NCBI RefSeq assembly: GCF_019968765.1 | Contig: NZ_CP074149.1 | Span: 2,356,001 to 2,420,000, forward strand | Origin: Enterobacter sp. JBIWA008 | GTDB lineage: Bacteria > Pseudomonadota > Gammaproteobacteria > Enterobacterales > Enterobacteriaceae | DNA: 64,000 nucleotides | Direction: 5' to 3' | Shown here: positions 24,201 to 29,571 of the stretch, piece after piece | Position numbering within the stretch: position 1 is the stretch's first letter | Layout of the letters: each line of letters begins with the position of its first letter | Made by a program: the position numbers and the translations under genes | Notes under the pieces: model-generated | Databases searched by the model: none | What the model was told of the DNA's origin: nothing | What the model saw: only the letters and a program-made list of their open reading frames with translations

Positions 24201-27200
24201 GCCAGTCCGGCAGTGATTTCATCACCATGGACACCACGCTGACCATCAACGGTTCGCTGGGCAGCGCGCTGGCAAACGACGAGCGCGTACAGATCAGCCT
24301 GGACGGCGGGAATACCTGGTCAGACGCCACGGTCACCAACCAGCGCTGGAGCTACACCGATACCCGCGATCTGCCTGACGGGGACTACACCTACCAGGTG
24401 CGGATTATCGACCAGGCGGGCAACGTTGGCTCCACCACCTCTCAGGTGGTGACGGTGGACACCACGCCGCCGACCACGGTAGGCACGGTAGTGAGCTATA
24501 CCGACGGAGAAGGCGAACGTCAGGGCACCTTTGGCAGCTCGGTGGCAACAGACGATAACTCGCCGCTGATCAACGGGACGCTTAACCGCGCCCCGGACGA
24601 CGGTGAAATTGTGCAGATCTATCGTGACGGCGTCCTGCTCGGCCAGGTGACCATGAACGGCAGCGCAAGCTGGTCCTTCCAGGACAACGGCCTGAGCGAC
24701 GGTAACCACACCTACATTGTGCGCGTCACCGACAGGGCCGGTAACTACACGGAATCCGACGGCTTTGTGCTGAACGTTGATACCAGCATCCCGACCACCA
24801 CGGCGGCGATTACCGCGCAGACCACGTCGGACACCACGCCGATTGTCAGCGGTACCGTCTCCGCTGACCTGGTGAACGGTGAATACCTGGTGGTGACGGT
24901 GAACGGAAAAACCTACACCTCGCAGACCGGCGGCGCGGTGGTGGTCGACCCGGATCACAACACCTGGTATCTGCAGATCCCGGACAGCGATGCGCTCAGC
25001 GTGTCGAGCTACAGCGTGACGGCGCAGGTGAAGAGCAGCGCGGGTAACGGCAATACCACGGGCACGGCGACCGGCAGCCTGGTAATTGATACGACCTCGG
25101 TGAATACCGACTGGGCCACCACGGCGGGGAACAGCAACAACTCCACTATGACCCTCGGCATTAACAGCAGCGGTCTGTGGAATATCATTGCTAACGGCCA
25201 GTCTTACTCCAGCAGCGATAGTTCGACCTATGCAGGAAATACGCTGACCAATACCCGCGGCTACTACGTGGTGAGCCAGACCGCCGCCGACTTTGACCGT
25301 AACGGCACGCAGGATATCTTCGCGACGGAAAATACCTACGCGGGGTCAACGCAGGTGATGTGGACCTACGATGGCAGCACCTATAACGCCAGCCAGCTGG
25401 CGATGGGGACCACCATCTGGTACGGCGGCGTGATTGCTTACGACAAAACCGGTGATGGTTATCTGGATTTAGCTTACGGCGACGCCGGCATGGACTCACT
25501 GACCTACCTGGTGAACAACAACGGCGTTCTATCGCCGGACGGCACCGGTGGCGAAGGGGGTTTCTACGGTCAGTTCGATTCCGGGCGCGAAATCTCCGGC
25601 GTCGATCTGAACAACGACGGTACGGTGGATATTGTTCAGCACACCAACCGCAGCAGCGCGTACTCGTTAACCGTGATCAACAACAACGGTAACGGCACGC
25701 TCTCTATCGGCCAGAACCTGACCAACGTGTTTGTGGTAAACGCCTCGAATACCACCACGGCGGCGTCCATGACGTGGGCGGACTTCAACGGCGATGGCTA
25801 CATGGATCTTTACCTGGGCAGCAGCTACAACAACAACGGCGGGGTGATTTACTACAACGACGGGACCGGGAAGCTCTCTGCCACCAAGAGCGCGGTGGAA
25901 GCCTCTAACGCCACGGCCGGCTATCTGTCAGTGGCGGTGGACTGGAACGGTGACGGGCAGATGGACATCATCAAGCTCAGCACCTACGGCGGGGCACAAA
26001 CGGCGACGCTGTTCACCAACAACGGCTACGGTTCCACCTGGAACTCCAGCCAGCTGGCATCCGGCATTGCCTACGCCACCGGCGTGGCGGCTGTGGACTA
26101 CAACTGGGACGGCGCTAAGGATCTGCTGGTGTCTCAGCAGAACGGCAAGGTGGTGCTGGTGCAAAACAGCAAAACCATTGCTGACGGCACCGCGATGCAT
26201 CTGCACATTGTCGACAGCGAGGGCATCAACGCCTACTACGGCAACACGGTCAAGCTGTACAACTCTGCGGGCGTGCTGGTGGCCTCGCAGATCATCAACG
26301 CCCAGTCCGGTATCGGGTCGAACGATACCTCTGCGCTGGTGAGCTTCTACGGTCTGGATCCGAATGAGACCTACTCGGCGGAGATCCTGAAGATCACCAA
26401 CGGCGTGTCGGACAATGTGACCTGGAGCGGCCTGGAGGCAGGCAACGGCAAAGAGGGCTATGTCCTGACGGCCGAAGCCGCCACCGGCGGCCACAGCGGA
26501 ACTATCACCGGGACCGGGTATAACGACACCTTTATTGCAGAGGATGGCACCTATACCTACAACGGCTCCGGCGGCTGGAATACCCATTCCGACTACGACA
26601 CCTGGAGCAACACCGGCGGGATGGACGTGGTGGATTACCGCAACGCGACCTCCGGCGTGACCGTTGACCTGCGCCTTTCAACCGCGCAGGACACCGGCTT
26701 CGGGACCACGCGGCTGTTGAACATTGAAGGCATTAACGGCTCGGACTTCGACGACGTCATTACCGGCAACAGCGGTGATAACCAGTTCGAAGGGCGCGGC
26801 GGGAACGACACCTTCAACATCGGCAGCGGCGGTCACGATACGTTGCTCTACAAGCTGATCAATGCCTCAGACGCAACGGGCGGTAACGGTCACGACGTGG
26901 TGAACGGCTTTACGGTCGGCACCTGGGAAGGGACGGCGGACACGGATCGTATTGACCTGCGCGATCTGCTCTCCGGCAGCGGCTACACCGGCACGGGCTC
27001 GGCGAGCTACGTGAACGGCGTGGCCACGCTGGACAGCAGCGCGGGCAATATCAGCGATTACATCCGCGTGGTGCAGAACGGCAGTAATACCGAAATTCAG
27101 GTTGACCTGGACGGTACCGGCGGTCAGTTCTCGCCAACCACCCTGGTGACGCTGAACGGCGTGCAGACGGATCTGGCGACGCTGCTGGCGAATCATCAGC

Positions 27201-27214
27201 TGTTGATTGCGTAA
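9209..27214 (+). CDS. Giant BapA-like biofilm adhesin with T1SS secretion signal
   Basis: A 6001-residue repetitive surface adhesin (about 0.6 MDa). Residues 1-130 match the BapA-type prefix domain, followed by a Gly/Ala-rich hydrophobic stretch (about 135-158) that may plug the secretion channel. After one atypical Ig-like unit come 43 Ig-like units of about 100 residues (276-4568), most carrying a (D/N)(D/N)xxNxxE motif. Five related units of 104-106 residues (4569 to about 5090, DTGxSxSDFIT) and two further Ig-like units follow. Six EF-hand-like DxNxDGxxD motifs lie at residues 5361, 5412, 5466, 5525, 5578 and 5630, as in FG-GAP/VCBS repeats. The tail has RTX-like nonapeptides (GNSGDNQFEGRGGNDTF) near 5850-5870 and the uncleaved T1SS signal. 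AAGGAGA precedes the ATG. I saw one cysteine, in the N-terminal prefix. Attachment to surfaces or cells is inferred from the family. Confidence 0.93.
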   Translation: MSNIKVVDVIIRKTAEKTKLTGDGNLSVSISSPSVIEIQGSAQDVARYVRQGKDLLIYMKDGSVIRCNNYFVEDPETHNQSELVFNDRQELTHISFADAGEASGAVVTELTAQATPISSIQPFLEQESVLSDAPWGWIAGAALGGGAIGALLANGGDGENKTKVIDNTKEVESATPTFLLSDKAGDKQGVLSANEITDDSNPTFSGTGQPGATIQIKDSSGSTIASTMVGKDGTWTVILPTQTDGEHTWSVVQIDGSKTTSAGSITVTVSTADAAITLATTAGDNVLNASEQSAGFTLSGASKNLAQGTALTVTLNGKTYAAEVGADGAWRVDVPAADAQALGDGTWTVNVSGKDAAGNTVSGSQTIGVDTTAPTLSVDTLAQDNIINAAEHNQPLTLTGKTNAEAGQIVTVTLNGKNYNATVGSDGTWSVTLAANDVQALNEGNHTLTVNVSDKAGNGSSVTADFTVDTAAPVVTIHTVAGDDILNISEQGQAQIISGQANGAAAGDVVTVTVGGQSFTGVVLADGSWSVGVPASVLGALGEGNHTISVSVTDAAGNTGNATHGITLSGHPPEFTIDAISQDNVLNAQEAMQPLSLTGTSNLPDGTTVTVTLNNVNYQATVENGIWAVQVPVSDVLNLANTLYTVSVSGTDSVGNSGSADANLLVDTVLPQVIINTFAGDNLVNNAESGVDQTLSGRVTGAAAGDTVSITAGGKSYTATVGSDLTWSVKIPAADLQAFGDGDLTFTASVTNGHGNTGTGERDININAELPGLRVNTISGDDVINAIEQQQDLSVTGSSSHLAAGTQIIVTINNVEYVTAVNASGSWQIGVPAADLQAWTAGGMTVSVSAVDAWGNTVAAEHPIELDLNAVAVTIDTVSGDDLLNAAEKGSDLTLSGQTQGVEAGQTVVVKFADQTFTAQVQQDGSWSLTVPASAMETLIDGRAQVSVSVTNVSGNSADASRVVTVDTQPPAITLDNLTDDNIINAAEAQQDLLLSGSSTAEPGQTVTVTLNGKTYQTTVQTDGTWQLSVPAADVGALTDGIVTVTATVSDVAGNASSADRVGLVDATVPQVTINDFVTDTNTVNQLAHSQAQILSGSVTGAAAGDLVTITINSVDYTTVVDASGNWSLGLPASVVQSLTDGTWTIDVSVTDRSGNTGSSSLDVVVNTVTPVIGINTLAADDVINATEKGEDLLLSGTSNQPEGTTITVTLNGIQYTATADASGSWSVTVPASAVSALGEAHYTVTASVTDSVGNSASTSHDVLVDSSLPVVTIDTLAGDNIVNAAEVAVGQTLTGKVTNAASGDTVTIILGGQTYTATVQDDLTWSLPLSESQLTALGNGDLTVSASVTNAHGNTGSSSLDFTIDAQLPGLRIDTVAGDDVINVIEHAQNLIVSGTSTDLAAGSTVTVTINGKDYSASVMADGTWQAAVPAADVSQWADGSLDIKASAQDASGNPVAIGTVVDVDLAPVAITISSVTDDNVLNAAEKGQDLVLSGTTSNVEAGQTVTITFAGKTYTTTVDASGDWTWTVPAADLSGLKDGDASVQVNVTNVNGNAASSAQEFSVDTAAPAVTIDTISHDNMLNAAEAAQDLTLSGTSTAEAGQTVTVTFNGNQYTAQVQEDGSWTLDVPAADMAGITDGSAAVTATVSDKAGNPASAGSSVLVDTTVPQISFNIVAGDDVVNIAEHGQALIVSGKVTGAQAGDVITVTLNGKDYTAMLDASGSWSVGVPATDVGALANGEQTISATLTDKAGNSTTATHEFDVSLTAPVVTIDTLAVDDVINATEKGQDLLVSGTSNQPDGTTITVTLNGIAYTATTDASGSWSVTVPAANVSALGEASYVVTASVTDSAGNSASTGHTVLVDSALPQVTINPVAMDDVINAAEVAAGQTLSGKVSGAASGDTVTVSIGGNTYIATVQDDLSWSVNVPSTVLTAIGNGDLTVTASVTNGHGNTGTGERDITIDANLPGLRVDTVAGDDVINSIEHAQNLIITGSSEGLATGAALTVTVNGKTYAATVLADGTWTAAIPAADVSALNAGTIAVTVEGQSAAGNPVSISHDVKVDLAAVAISIDPIAADDVINAAEKGADLVLSGSTTNVEENQTVTITFGGKSYTATVDASGNWTATVPSADLGSLKDGDASVQVSVTNVNGNSASAGREYSVDATAPTVSIEIVSDNNIINAAEAQQDLVVNGVTSAEAGQTVTVTLNGVDYTTTVQANGSWSVTVPSADLSGITDGNYTISAAVSDKAGNPASADRDVLVDTTVPQLTIHTVSDDDVINSAEHAQALIVTGSVTGAAAGDVVTVTLNGKSYTATLDASGSWIVGVPAADVTALAAGDYTITAALTDKAGNSNSATHGVAVNLTAPVLTIDTVSGDDVINNADKTQDLTISGTAFGLAAGAVVSVMLNGKAYSAMVDSNGKWTTTVPADQVSQLGEALYTVTASATDSVGNNTSTSHTVNVESVLPGVIINAIAGDDVINAAELAAGQTISGKVVNAEAGNTVTVTIGGNSYTATVQSDLTWSVNVPESVLNALGNGDLTVSASVTNGVGNSGTGERDITIDANLPGLRVDTVAGDDVINSIEHGQNLIITGSSDGLTAGAALTVTVNGKTYPATVLADGTWSAAIPAAEVGALSAGTVTVTVAGQSSAGNPVSISHDVTVDLASVAISIDAIATDDVINAAEKGADLVLSGTTSNVEANQTVTITFGGKNYTATVEADGKWTATVPAADLAGLKDGDASVQVSVTNVNGNSASAGREYSVDATAPSVTINTLATDDILNAAEAKSDLTVSGTSTAEAGQTITVSLNGKDYTTTVSADGSWTLNVPAADLAGLTDGSVTVTASVSDKAGNPASVDHNLAVDITVPAVTINTVAGDDVINIAEHGQAQIISGTATGAAAGDKVTVTIGGQTYTTVLDAAGNWSVGVPANVISGLSDGTVTVTASVTDAAGNTGIGSHDVTVDTGLPSVNFNAISDDNVLNAVEKGQDLSVSGTSANLAEGTVVTVTLNGKNYTATTAADGTWSLTVPAADLAGLGQANYTLNATATNGVGNSVSNTANLLVDTALPTVTINTVAGDNIINAAEVAAGQTLSGSVANAEAGNTVTVTIGGNSYTATVQSDLTWSVNVPSDVLTALGNGSLSVTATVTNGHGNTGTGEREIAIDANLPGLRVDTVAGDDVINTIEHAQNLIVSGSSDGLAAGTALTVTVNGKDYAATVLADGTWSAAIPSTDVSAWPEGSVKISVTGDSSAGNPITISHDVTVDLATVAISIDAIATDDVINAAEKGADLVLSGATTNVEAGQTVTISLNGKIYSATVDDSGNWTYTVPSADLAHLKDGDASVQVSVTNVNGNSASAGREYSVDATAPSVTIHTLATDDILNAAEAKSDLTVSGTTTAEAGQTVTVSLNGKNYTTTAGADGSWTLNVPAADLASLGDGSVTVTASVSDKAGNPASVDHTLTVDVTVPAVTISTVAGDDVINIAEHAQAQIVSGTATGAAAGDKVTVTIGGQTYTTVLDAAGNWSVGVPASVISGLQDGTVTVTASVTDAAGNTGTDSHDVIVDTGLPSVAFNAISGDNVLNAAEKGQDLNVSGTSANLAEGTVVTVTLNGKNYTATTAADGTWSLTVPAADLAGLGEANYTLNAAATNGVGNSVSNTANLLVDTALPTVTINTVAGDNVINAAEVAAGQTISGKVANAEAGNTVTVTIGGNSYTATVQSDLTWSVNVPESVLTALGNGDLTVSATVTNGHGNTGAGEREIVIDASLPGLRVDTVAGDDVINSIEHGQNLIVTGTSDGLAAGTTLTVTLNGKTYAASVLADGTWSAAIPAADVGALAAGTVTVTVAGQSAAGNPVTISHDVTVDLSAVAVSIDAIAADDVINAAEKGADLVLSGSTSNVEENQTVTITFGGKTYTAKVDAEGNWTATVPSGDLAGLKDGDASVQVSVTNAHGNSASAGREYSVDATAPTVTIDTVAGDNVINASEASSGVVISGTTTAEVGQTVTVTLGGNSYTAQVQQGGIWSVNVPGTDLSALADNGYTVQASVSDAAGNPGSAGKAITLDTTPPTVSFNAVAGDDVINSVEHGQAQIVSGTATGASVGDKLVITIGSNQYTTTVDASGNWSVGVPASVISALTDGTVTLSATITDSAGNSSTQTHNVVVNTASVALTVNTVSGDDVINAVEAGSSLVINGSSAQLASGTQVTVTLNGKSYTATIQSDGSWTTTVPAADVGALADGASYQVSVSAQDSAGNSASATHGISVDTTAPVVSIATLSVDDMLNALEAQQPLTVHGSSSAEAGQTVTVTLGGKTYTATVANDGTWTLDVPAADLAALSQGALTVTASVNDKAGNSGQTTHTLTVDTVAPTVTISTVADDDIVNNAEQLAGQTIRGTTTAEQGQTVTVSFNGHSYQATVGADGSWSVFVPGRDFLGLSDGDYTITASVNDRAGNPGSATHDVTLNGDVPTITINTFAQDDIVNAAEHGTPLIVSGTTDAPAGQTVTITLNGKTYSATVQNDGTWSYTVGSADVTALADGGSYVINAQVSNTIGNSASDNHTVTVDLTAPSMGIGIDSLQNDTGLSASDFITNDAKVVVNGSLTAQLGNNEKAQISLDGGVTWIDLTVTGTTWRYTDGRTLTDGTYQYLVRVIDNAGNVGATDSQDVVIDLTKPAATTITVDSITQDTGLSGSDFITSDNQISLKGTLGAALGSGDHAQISLDGGVTWTDVSVSGLSWTYVDGRTLADGDYNYQLRVIDDAGNISATASQVVTIDTVAPDASKTIAIDSISDDTGLSSSDFITRDTSLTLHGSLGATLADGEYAQISIDGGVTWQNVIVTGNSWYYVDGRTLGNQTYDYYVRVVDAAGNVGASAHQQVTVDTVAPDATITVTVDNITVDTGFDNNDFLTSSTSYTLHGTLGAELGAGEFVQVSMDGGSTWVYATVSGTQWSYSDTRTLTDGSHNYQVRVVDQAGNVGATTSQAVTVDTQAPQYGITIDSISDDTGQSGSDFITMDTTLTINGSLGSALANDERVQISLDGGNTWSDATVTNQRWSYTDTRDLPDGDYTYQVRIIDQAGNVGSTTSQVVTVDTTPPTTVGTVVSYTDGEGERQGTFGSSVATDDNSPLINGTLNRAPDDGEIVQIYRDGVLLGQVTMNGSASWSFQDNGLSDGNHTYIVRVTDRAGNYTESDGFVLNVDTSIPTTTAAITAQTTSDTTPIVSGTVSADLVNGEYLVVTVNGKTYTSQTGGAVVVDPDHNTWYLQIPDSDALSVSSYSVTAQVKSSAGNGNTTGTATGSLVIDTTSVNTDWATTAGNSNNSTMTLGINSSGLWNIIANGQSYSSSDSSTYAGNTLTNTRGYYVVSQTAADFDRNGTQDIFATENTYAGSTQVMWTYDGSTYNASQLAMGTTIWYGGVIAYDKTGDGYLDLAYGDAGMDSLTYLVNNNGVLSPDGTGGEGGFYGQFDSGREISGVDLNNDGTVDIVQHTNRSSAYSLTVINNNGNGTLSIGQNLTNVFVVNASNTTTAASMTWADFNGDGYMDLYLGSSYNNNGGVIYYNDGTGKLSATKSAVEASNATAGYLSVAVDWNGDGQMDIIKLSTYGGAQTATLFTNNGYGSTWNSSQLASGIAYATGVAAVDYNWDGAKDLLVSQQNGKVVLVQNSKTIADGTAMHLHIVDSEGINAYYGNTVKLYNSAGVLVASQIINAQSGIGSNDTSALVSFYGLDPNETYSAEILKITNGVSDNVTWSGLEAGNGKEGYVLTAEAATGGHSGTITGTGYNDTFIAEDGTYTYNGSGGWNTHSDYDTWSNTGGMDVVDYRNATSGVTVDLRLSTAQDTGFGTTRLLNIEGINGSDFDDVITGNSGDNQFEGRGGNDTFNIGSGGHDTLLYKLINASDATGGNGHDVVNGFTVGTWEGTADTDRIDLRDLLSGSGYTGTGSASYVNGVATLDSSAGNISDYIRVVQNGSNTEIQVDLDGTGGQFSPTTLVTLNGVQTDLATLLANHQLLIA
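10034..22912 (+). repeat. Array of 43 Ig-like coding units
   Basis: Forty-three consecutive units of about 299 bases lie within the adhesin gene, counted by the recurring DD(V/I)(I/L)N-type motif at the start of each unit. Units 1-3 run 10034-10936, units 4-39 run 10937-21709, and units 40-43 run 21710-22912. One unit (number 9, near 12425) has lost the motif. Confidence 0.9.
10937..21709 (+). repeat. Six-fold super-repeat, each copy six Ig-like units long
   Basis: Blocks start at 10937, 12731, 14525, 16319, 18116 and 19913, and the next unit begins at 21710. Lengths are therefore 1794, 1794, 1794, 1797, 1797 and 1797 bases. In every block the unit types follow the same order. Type a has NAxEKGQDL followed by SGTSxxL. 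Type b has NAAEVAAGQTLSGKV and HGNTGTGER. Type c follows LPGLR and has VAGDDVINxIEH. Type d has AAEKGADLVLSG. Type e has AAEAxxDL and STAEAGQ. Type f has NIAEHGQAQI and TGAAAGD. Blocks 5 and 6 are nearly identical in protein sequence; blocks 1 and 2 are more diverged. Confidence 0.88.
22913..24487 (+). repeat. Five Ig-like units of the DTGxSxSDFIT type
   Basis: Units start at 22913, 23228, 23546, 23864 and 24176, with spacings of 315, 318, 318 and 312 bases. Each has a DSIxxDTGxSxSDFIT start, a central QISLDGGxTW and a closing VRVIDxAGNVGA. They differ from the preceding 43 units and form the segment between that array and the FG-GAP-like region. Confidence 0.85.
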
Positions 27215-27220
27215 AACAAC

Positions 27221-27259
27221 GCCGCGGGGAGCGATCCTCGCGGCCTTTTGCGTTTCTTT
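27221..27259 (+). terminator. Intrinsic terminator/attenuator between adhesin and exporter genes
   Basis: Bases 27221-27230 pair with 27235-27244 (10-bp stem with one G-T pair) around a GCGA loop, a stable GNRA type. CTTTTGCGTTTCTTT follows. It sits 6 bases after the adhesin stop codon and 132 bases before the ABC gene. Confidence 0.8.
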
Positions 27260-27390
27260 ACATGAATAGCCATAACCCTATATTTCACAAGATTATTTTG
27301 CGGGCTCGTTTAGAGAGCGTTCGTTTTTCAATCATCCCGTAAAGGTATCATTTCAGTGCGTAACTATCGCGCTGGACAGGACGTAGCATT

Positions 27391-29571
27391 ATGAAGACAC
27401 ATCCACAGTACGAACCCTGGCTGCAGGGCATGCTCATCATCGCGAAGCATTATCGGCTGGATTTTTCCGCGGAGCATGTTCGGGTAACGATTAACCATGA
27501 AAGCCAGTCTCCACGCCAGCTGGTGCTGGAGGAGATGGCGCGTCAGCTTGGGCTGGGGATGCGTGTGGTGGCAGCTGAATCGGTATCCCTCGATCCCTGG
27601 CGCCTGCCGCTGCTGGCGGAATTTACCGGCGGACAAATCGCGGTCATTAACCGCATGGACAAAGAAGGCAACGTCAGCCTGCAGTTTAGCGGCGACGTGG
27701 GGCTGGAGACGACGCTGACGCGTGAGGAGCTGGGTTCACGGTTAACAGGCCTGATGGTGCTGCGTCCACTCGAGTCCACGCCGGATGCCCGCGTGGACGA
27801 CTACATCAAACCGTATGAGAAAAACTGGTTCTGGCAGCTGGCGCTGAAGGACTGGCGACGCTACAGCGACATCATGCTGGTGGCGCTGGTCGCCAACGTG
27901 CTGGCGCTTTCCGGGATGGTCTTTTCCATGCAGGTCTATGACAGGGTGGTACCGTCGCAGTCGGAAGCCACGCTGTGGGTCCTGTTTGGCGGCGTAATGA
28001 TCGCCATCGTGTTCGAATTCATCATGCGCATGCTGCGCGTGCATATTTCTGACGTGGTGGGGAAACGCGCCGATCTGCGTATCTCTGAACGCGTTTTTGC
28101 CCACGCGCTGCGGATTAAAAACGGCGCGCGCTCGAAATCAACCGGATCGTTTATTGTCCAGATCCGCGAGCTGGAGTCGGTGCGCGAGCTGATCACCTCC
28201 ACAACCATTGCGGCCATCTCCGATCTGCCGTTCTTCCTGCTGTTCGTCTTTATTCTGTGGATGATTGGCGGCCCGCTGGTGCTGGTGGTTCTGCTCGCCG
28301 TACCGCTGCTGCTCATTCCGGGCCTGCTGGTACAGCGCCCGCTGGGGAAACTCTCCAGCGAAGGGATGCGTGAATCCGCCATTCGTAACGCCACCCTGGT
28401 GGAGGCGGTGCAGGGCATTGAAGACATCAAGCTGATGCGCGCCGAGCAGCGTTTCCAGAACCAGTGGAACAACACCAACGACGTCGCCGCCAGCGTCGGC
28501 ATGAAGCAGCGCTGGCTGACGGGCCTGCTGCTCACGTGGACGCAGGAGGTGCAGTCCATCGTCTACGCGGTGGTACTGCTGGTGGGCTGTTACCTGGTCA
28601 TCAGCGGCGACATGACCACCGGTGCGCTGGTGGGAACCTCGATTCTGGCGTCGCGTACCATCGCGCCGCTGTCGCAGATCTCAGGCGTGCTCTCGCGCTG
28701 GCAGTCGGCAAAAGTGGCCCGCAAGGGGCTGGACGACCTGATGCAGCGTCCGATTGACGATCCGCAGCACGGCAAGAAGGTGCACAAAGCCCACCTGCGC
28801 GGCGACTATGCGCTTGAGGACGTCGGGTTTTATTACGACGAGGAAGAGAAACTTACCGTGCTCAACATTAGCAAGCTGCAGATCCGCGCCGGGGAACGCG
28901 TTGCGGTGCTTGGGCGGAATGGCTCAGGGAAAAGCACGCTGTTACAGCTTCTGGCGGGCATGCAGGAGCCGCAGCAGGGCAGCATCCTGCTGGACGATAT
29001 TGCCCTCAATCATCTGGACCCGGCCGACGTGCGTCGCGACATGCAGCTGCTCAGCCAGCAGGCCCGGCTGTTCTTTGGCTCCGTGCGGGACAACATTCTG
29101 ATGGGCAACCCGCTGGCGACCGACGATGAGATACATCAGGCGCTGGTGAACAGCGGCGCGCTGGAGTTTGTGCGCAAACAGAAAATGGGGCTGAACTACA
29201 TTATCAACGAGGGCGGAGCAGGGCTGTCCGGCGGCCAGCGTCAGGCGCTGCTGCTGGCGCGCGCGCTGATTACCTCCCCGAATATCCTGCTGCTGGACGA
29301 GCCTACCGCCTGGCTGGACGAAATGAGCGAGAAGCAGTTTATTCAGCATCTTCACAAATGGCTGGGTAAACGCCGGACGCTGGTCGTGGCGACGCATCGC
29401 CTGCCGATTCTGGACCTGGTCGACCGCATCATCGTGCTGGAAAACGGCAAGGTGGTGATGGACGGCCCGCGCGACGCCATACTGCACCAGCACGGTATGG
29501 CGCCGCAGAAAACGGCGCAGCGCACCGTGACCATGAAGCCGGCGACGGTTGCACAGGAGGGCGCGGCATGA
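27391..29571 (+). CDS. T1SS ABC exporter (LapB/BapC-like) with degenerate C39 peptidase domain
   Basis: Inner-membrane ATP-driven exporter of the type I system, 726 residues. Residues 1-130 occupy the place of a C39 peptidase, but no cysteine is present where the catalytic one should be, as in exporters that bind rather than cleave their substrate. Six membrane helices span about 165-440. The nucleotide-binding domain has Walker A GRNGSGKST (about 508-516), the signature LSGGQRQ (about 612), Walker B LLLDEPTAWLDE (about 633-644) and the H-loop THR. It overlaps the following adaptor gene by 4 bases (ATGA), so the two are translationally coupled. A terminator-like hairpin separates it from the adhesin gene, so it is expressed by read-through or from its own promoter in 27260-27390. 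Confidence 0.92.
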   Translation: MKTHPQYEPWLQGMLIIAKHYRLDFSAEHVRVTINHESQSPRQLVLEEMARQLGLGMRVVAAESVSLDPWRLPLLAEFTGGQIAVINRMDKEGNVSLQFSGDVGLETTLTREELGSRLTGLMVLRPLESTPDARVDDYIKPYEKNWFWQLALKDWRRYSDIMLVALVANVLALSGMVFSMQVYDRVVPSQSEATLWVLFGGVMIAIVFEFIMRMLRVHISDVVGKRADLRISERVFAHALRIKNGARSKSTGSFIVQIRELESVRELITSTTIAAISDLPFFLLFVFILWMIGGPLVLVVLLAVPLLLIPGLLVQRPLGKLSSEGMRESAIRNATLVEAVQGIEDIKLMRAEQRFQNQWNNTNDVAASVGMKQRWLTGLLLTWTQEVQSIVYAVVLLVGCYLVISGDMTTGALVGTSILASRTIAPLSQISGVLSRWQSAKVARKGLDDLMQRPIDDPQHGKKVHKAHLRGDYALEDVGFYYDEEEKLTVLNISKLQIRAGERVAVLGRNGSGKSTLLQLLAGMQEPQQGSILLDDIALNHLDPADVRRDMQLLSQQARLFFGSVRDNILMGNPLATDDEIHQALVNSGALEFVRKQKMGLNYIINEGGAGLSGGQRQALLLARALITSPNILLLDEPTAWLDEMSEKQFIQHLHKWLGKRRTLVVATHRLPILDLVDRIIVLENGKVVMDGPRDAILHQHGMAPQKTAQRTVTMKPATVAQEGAA

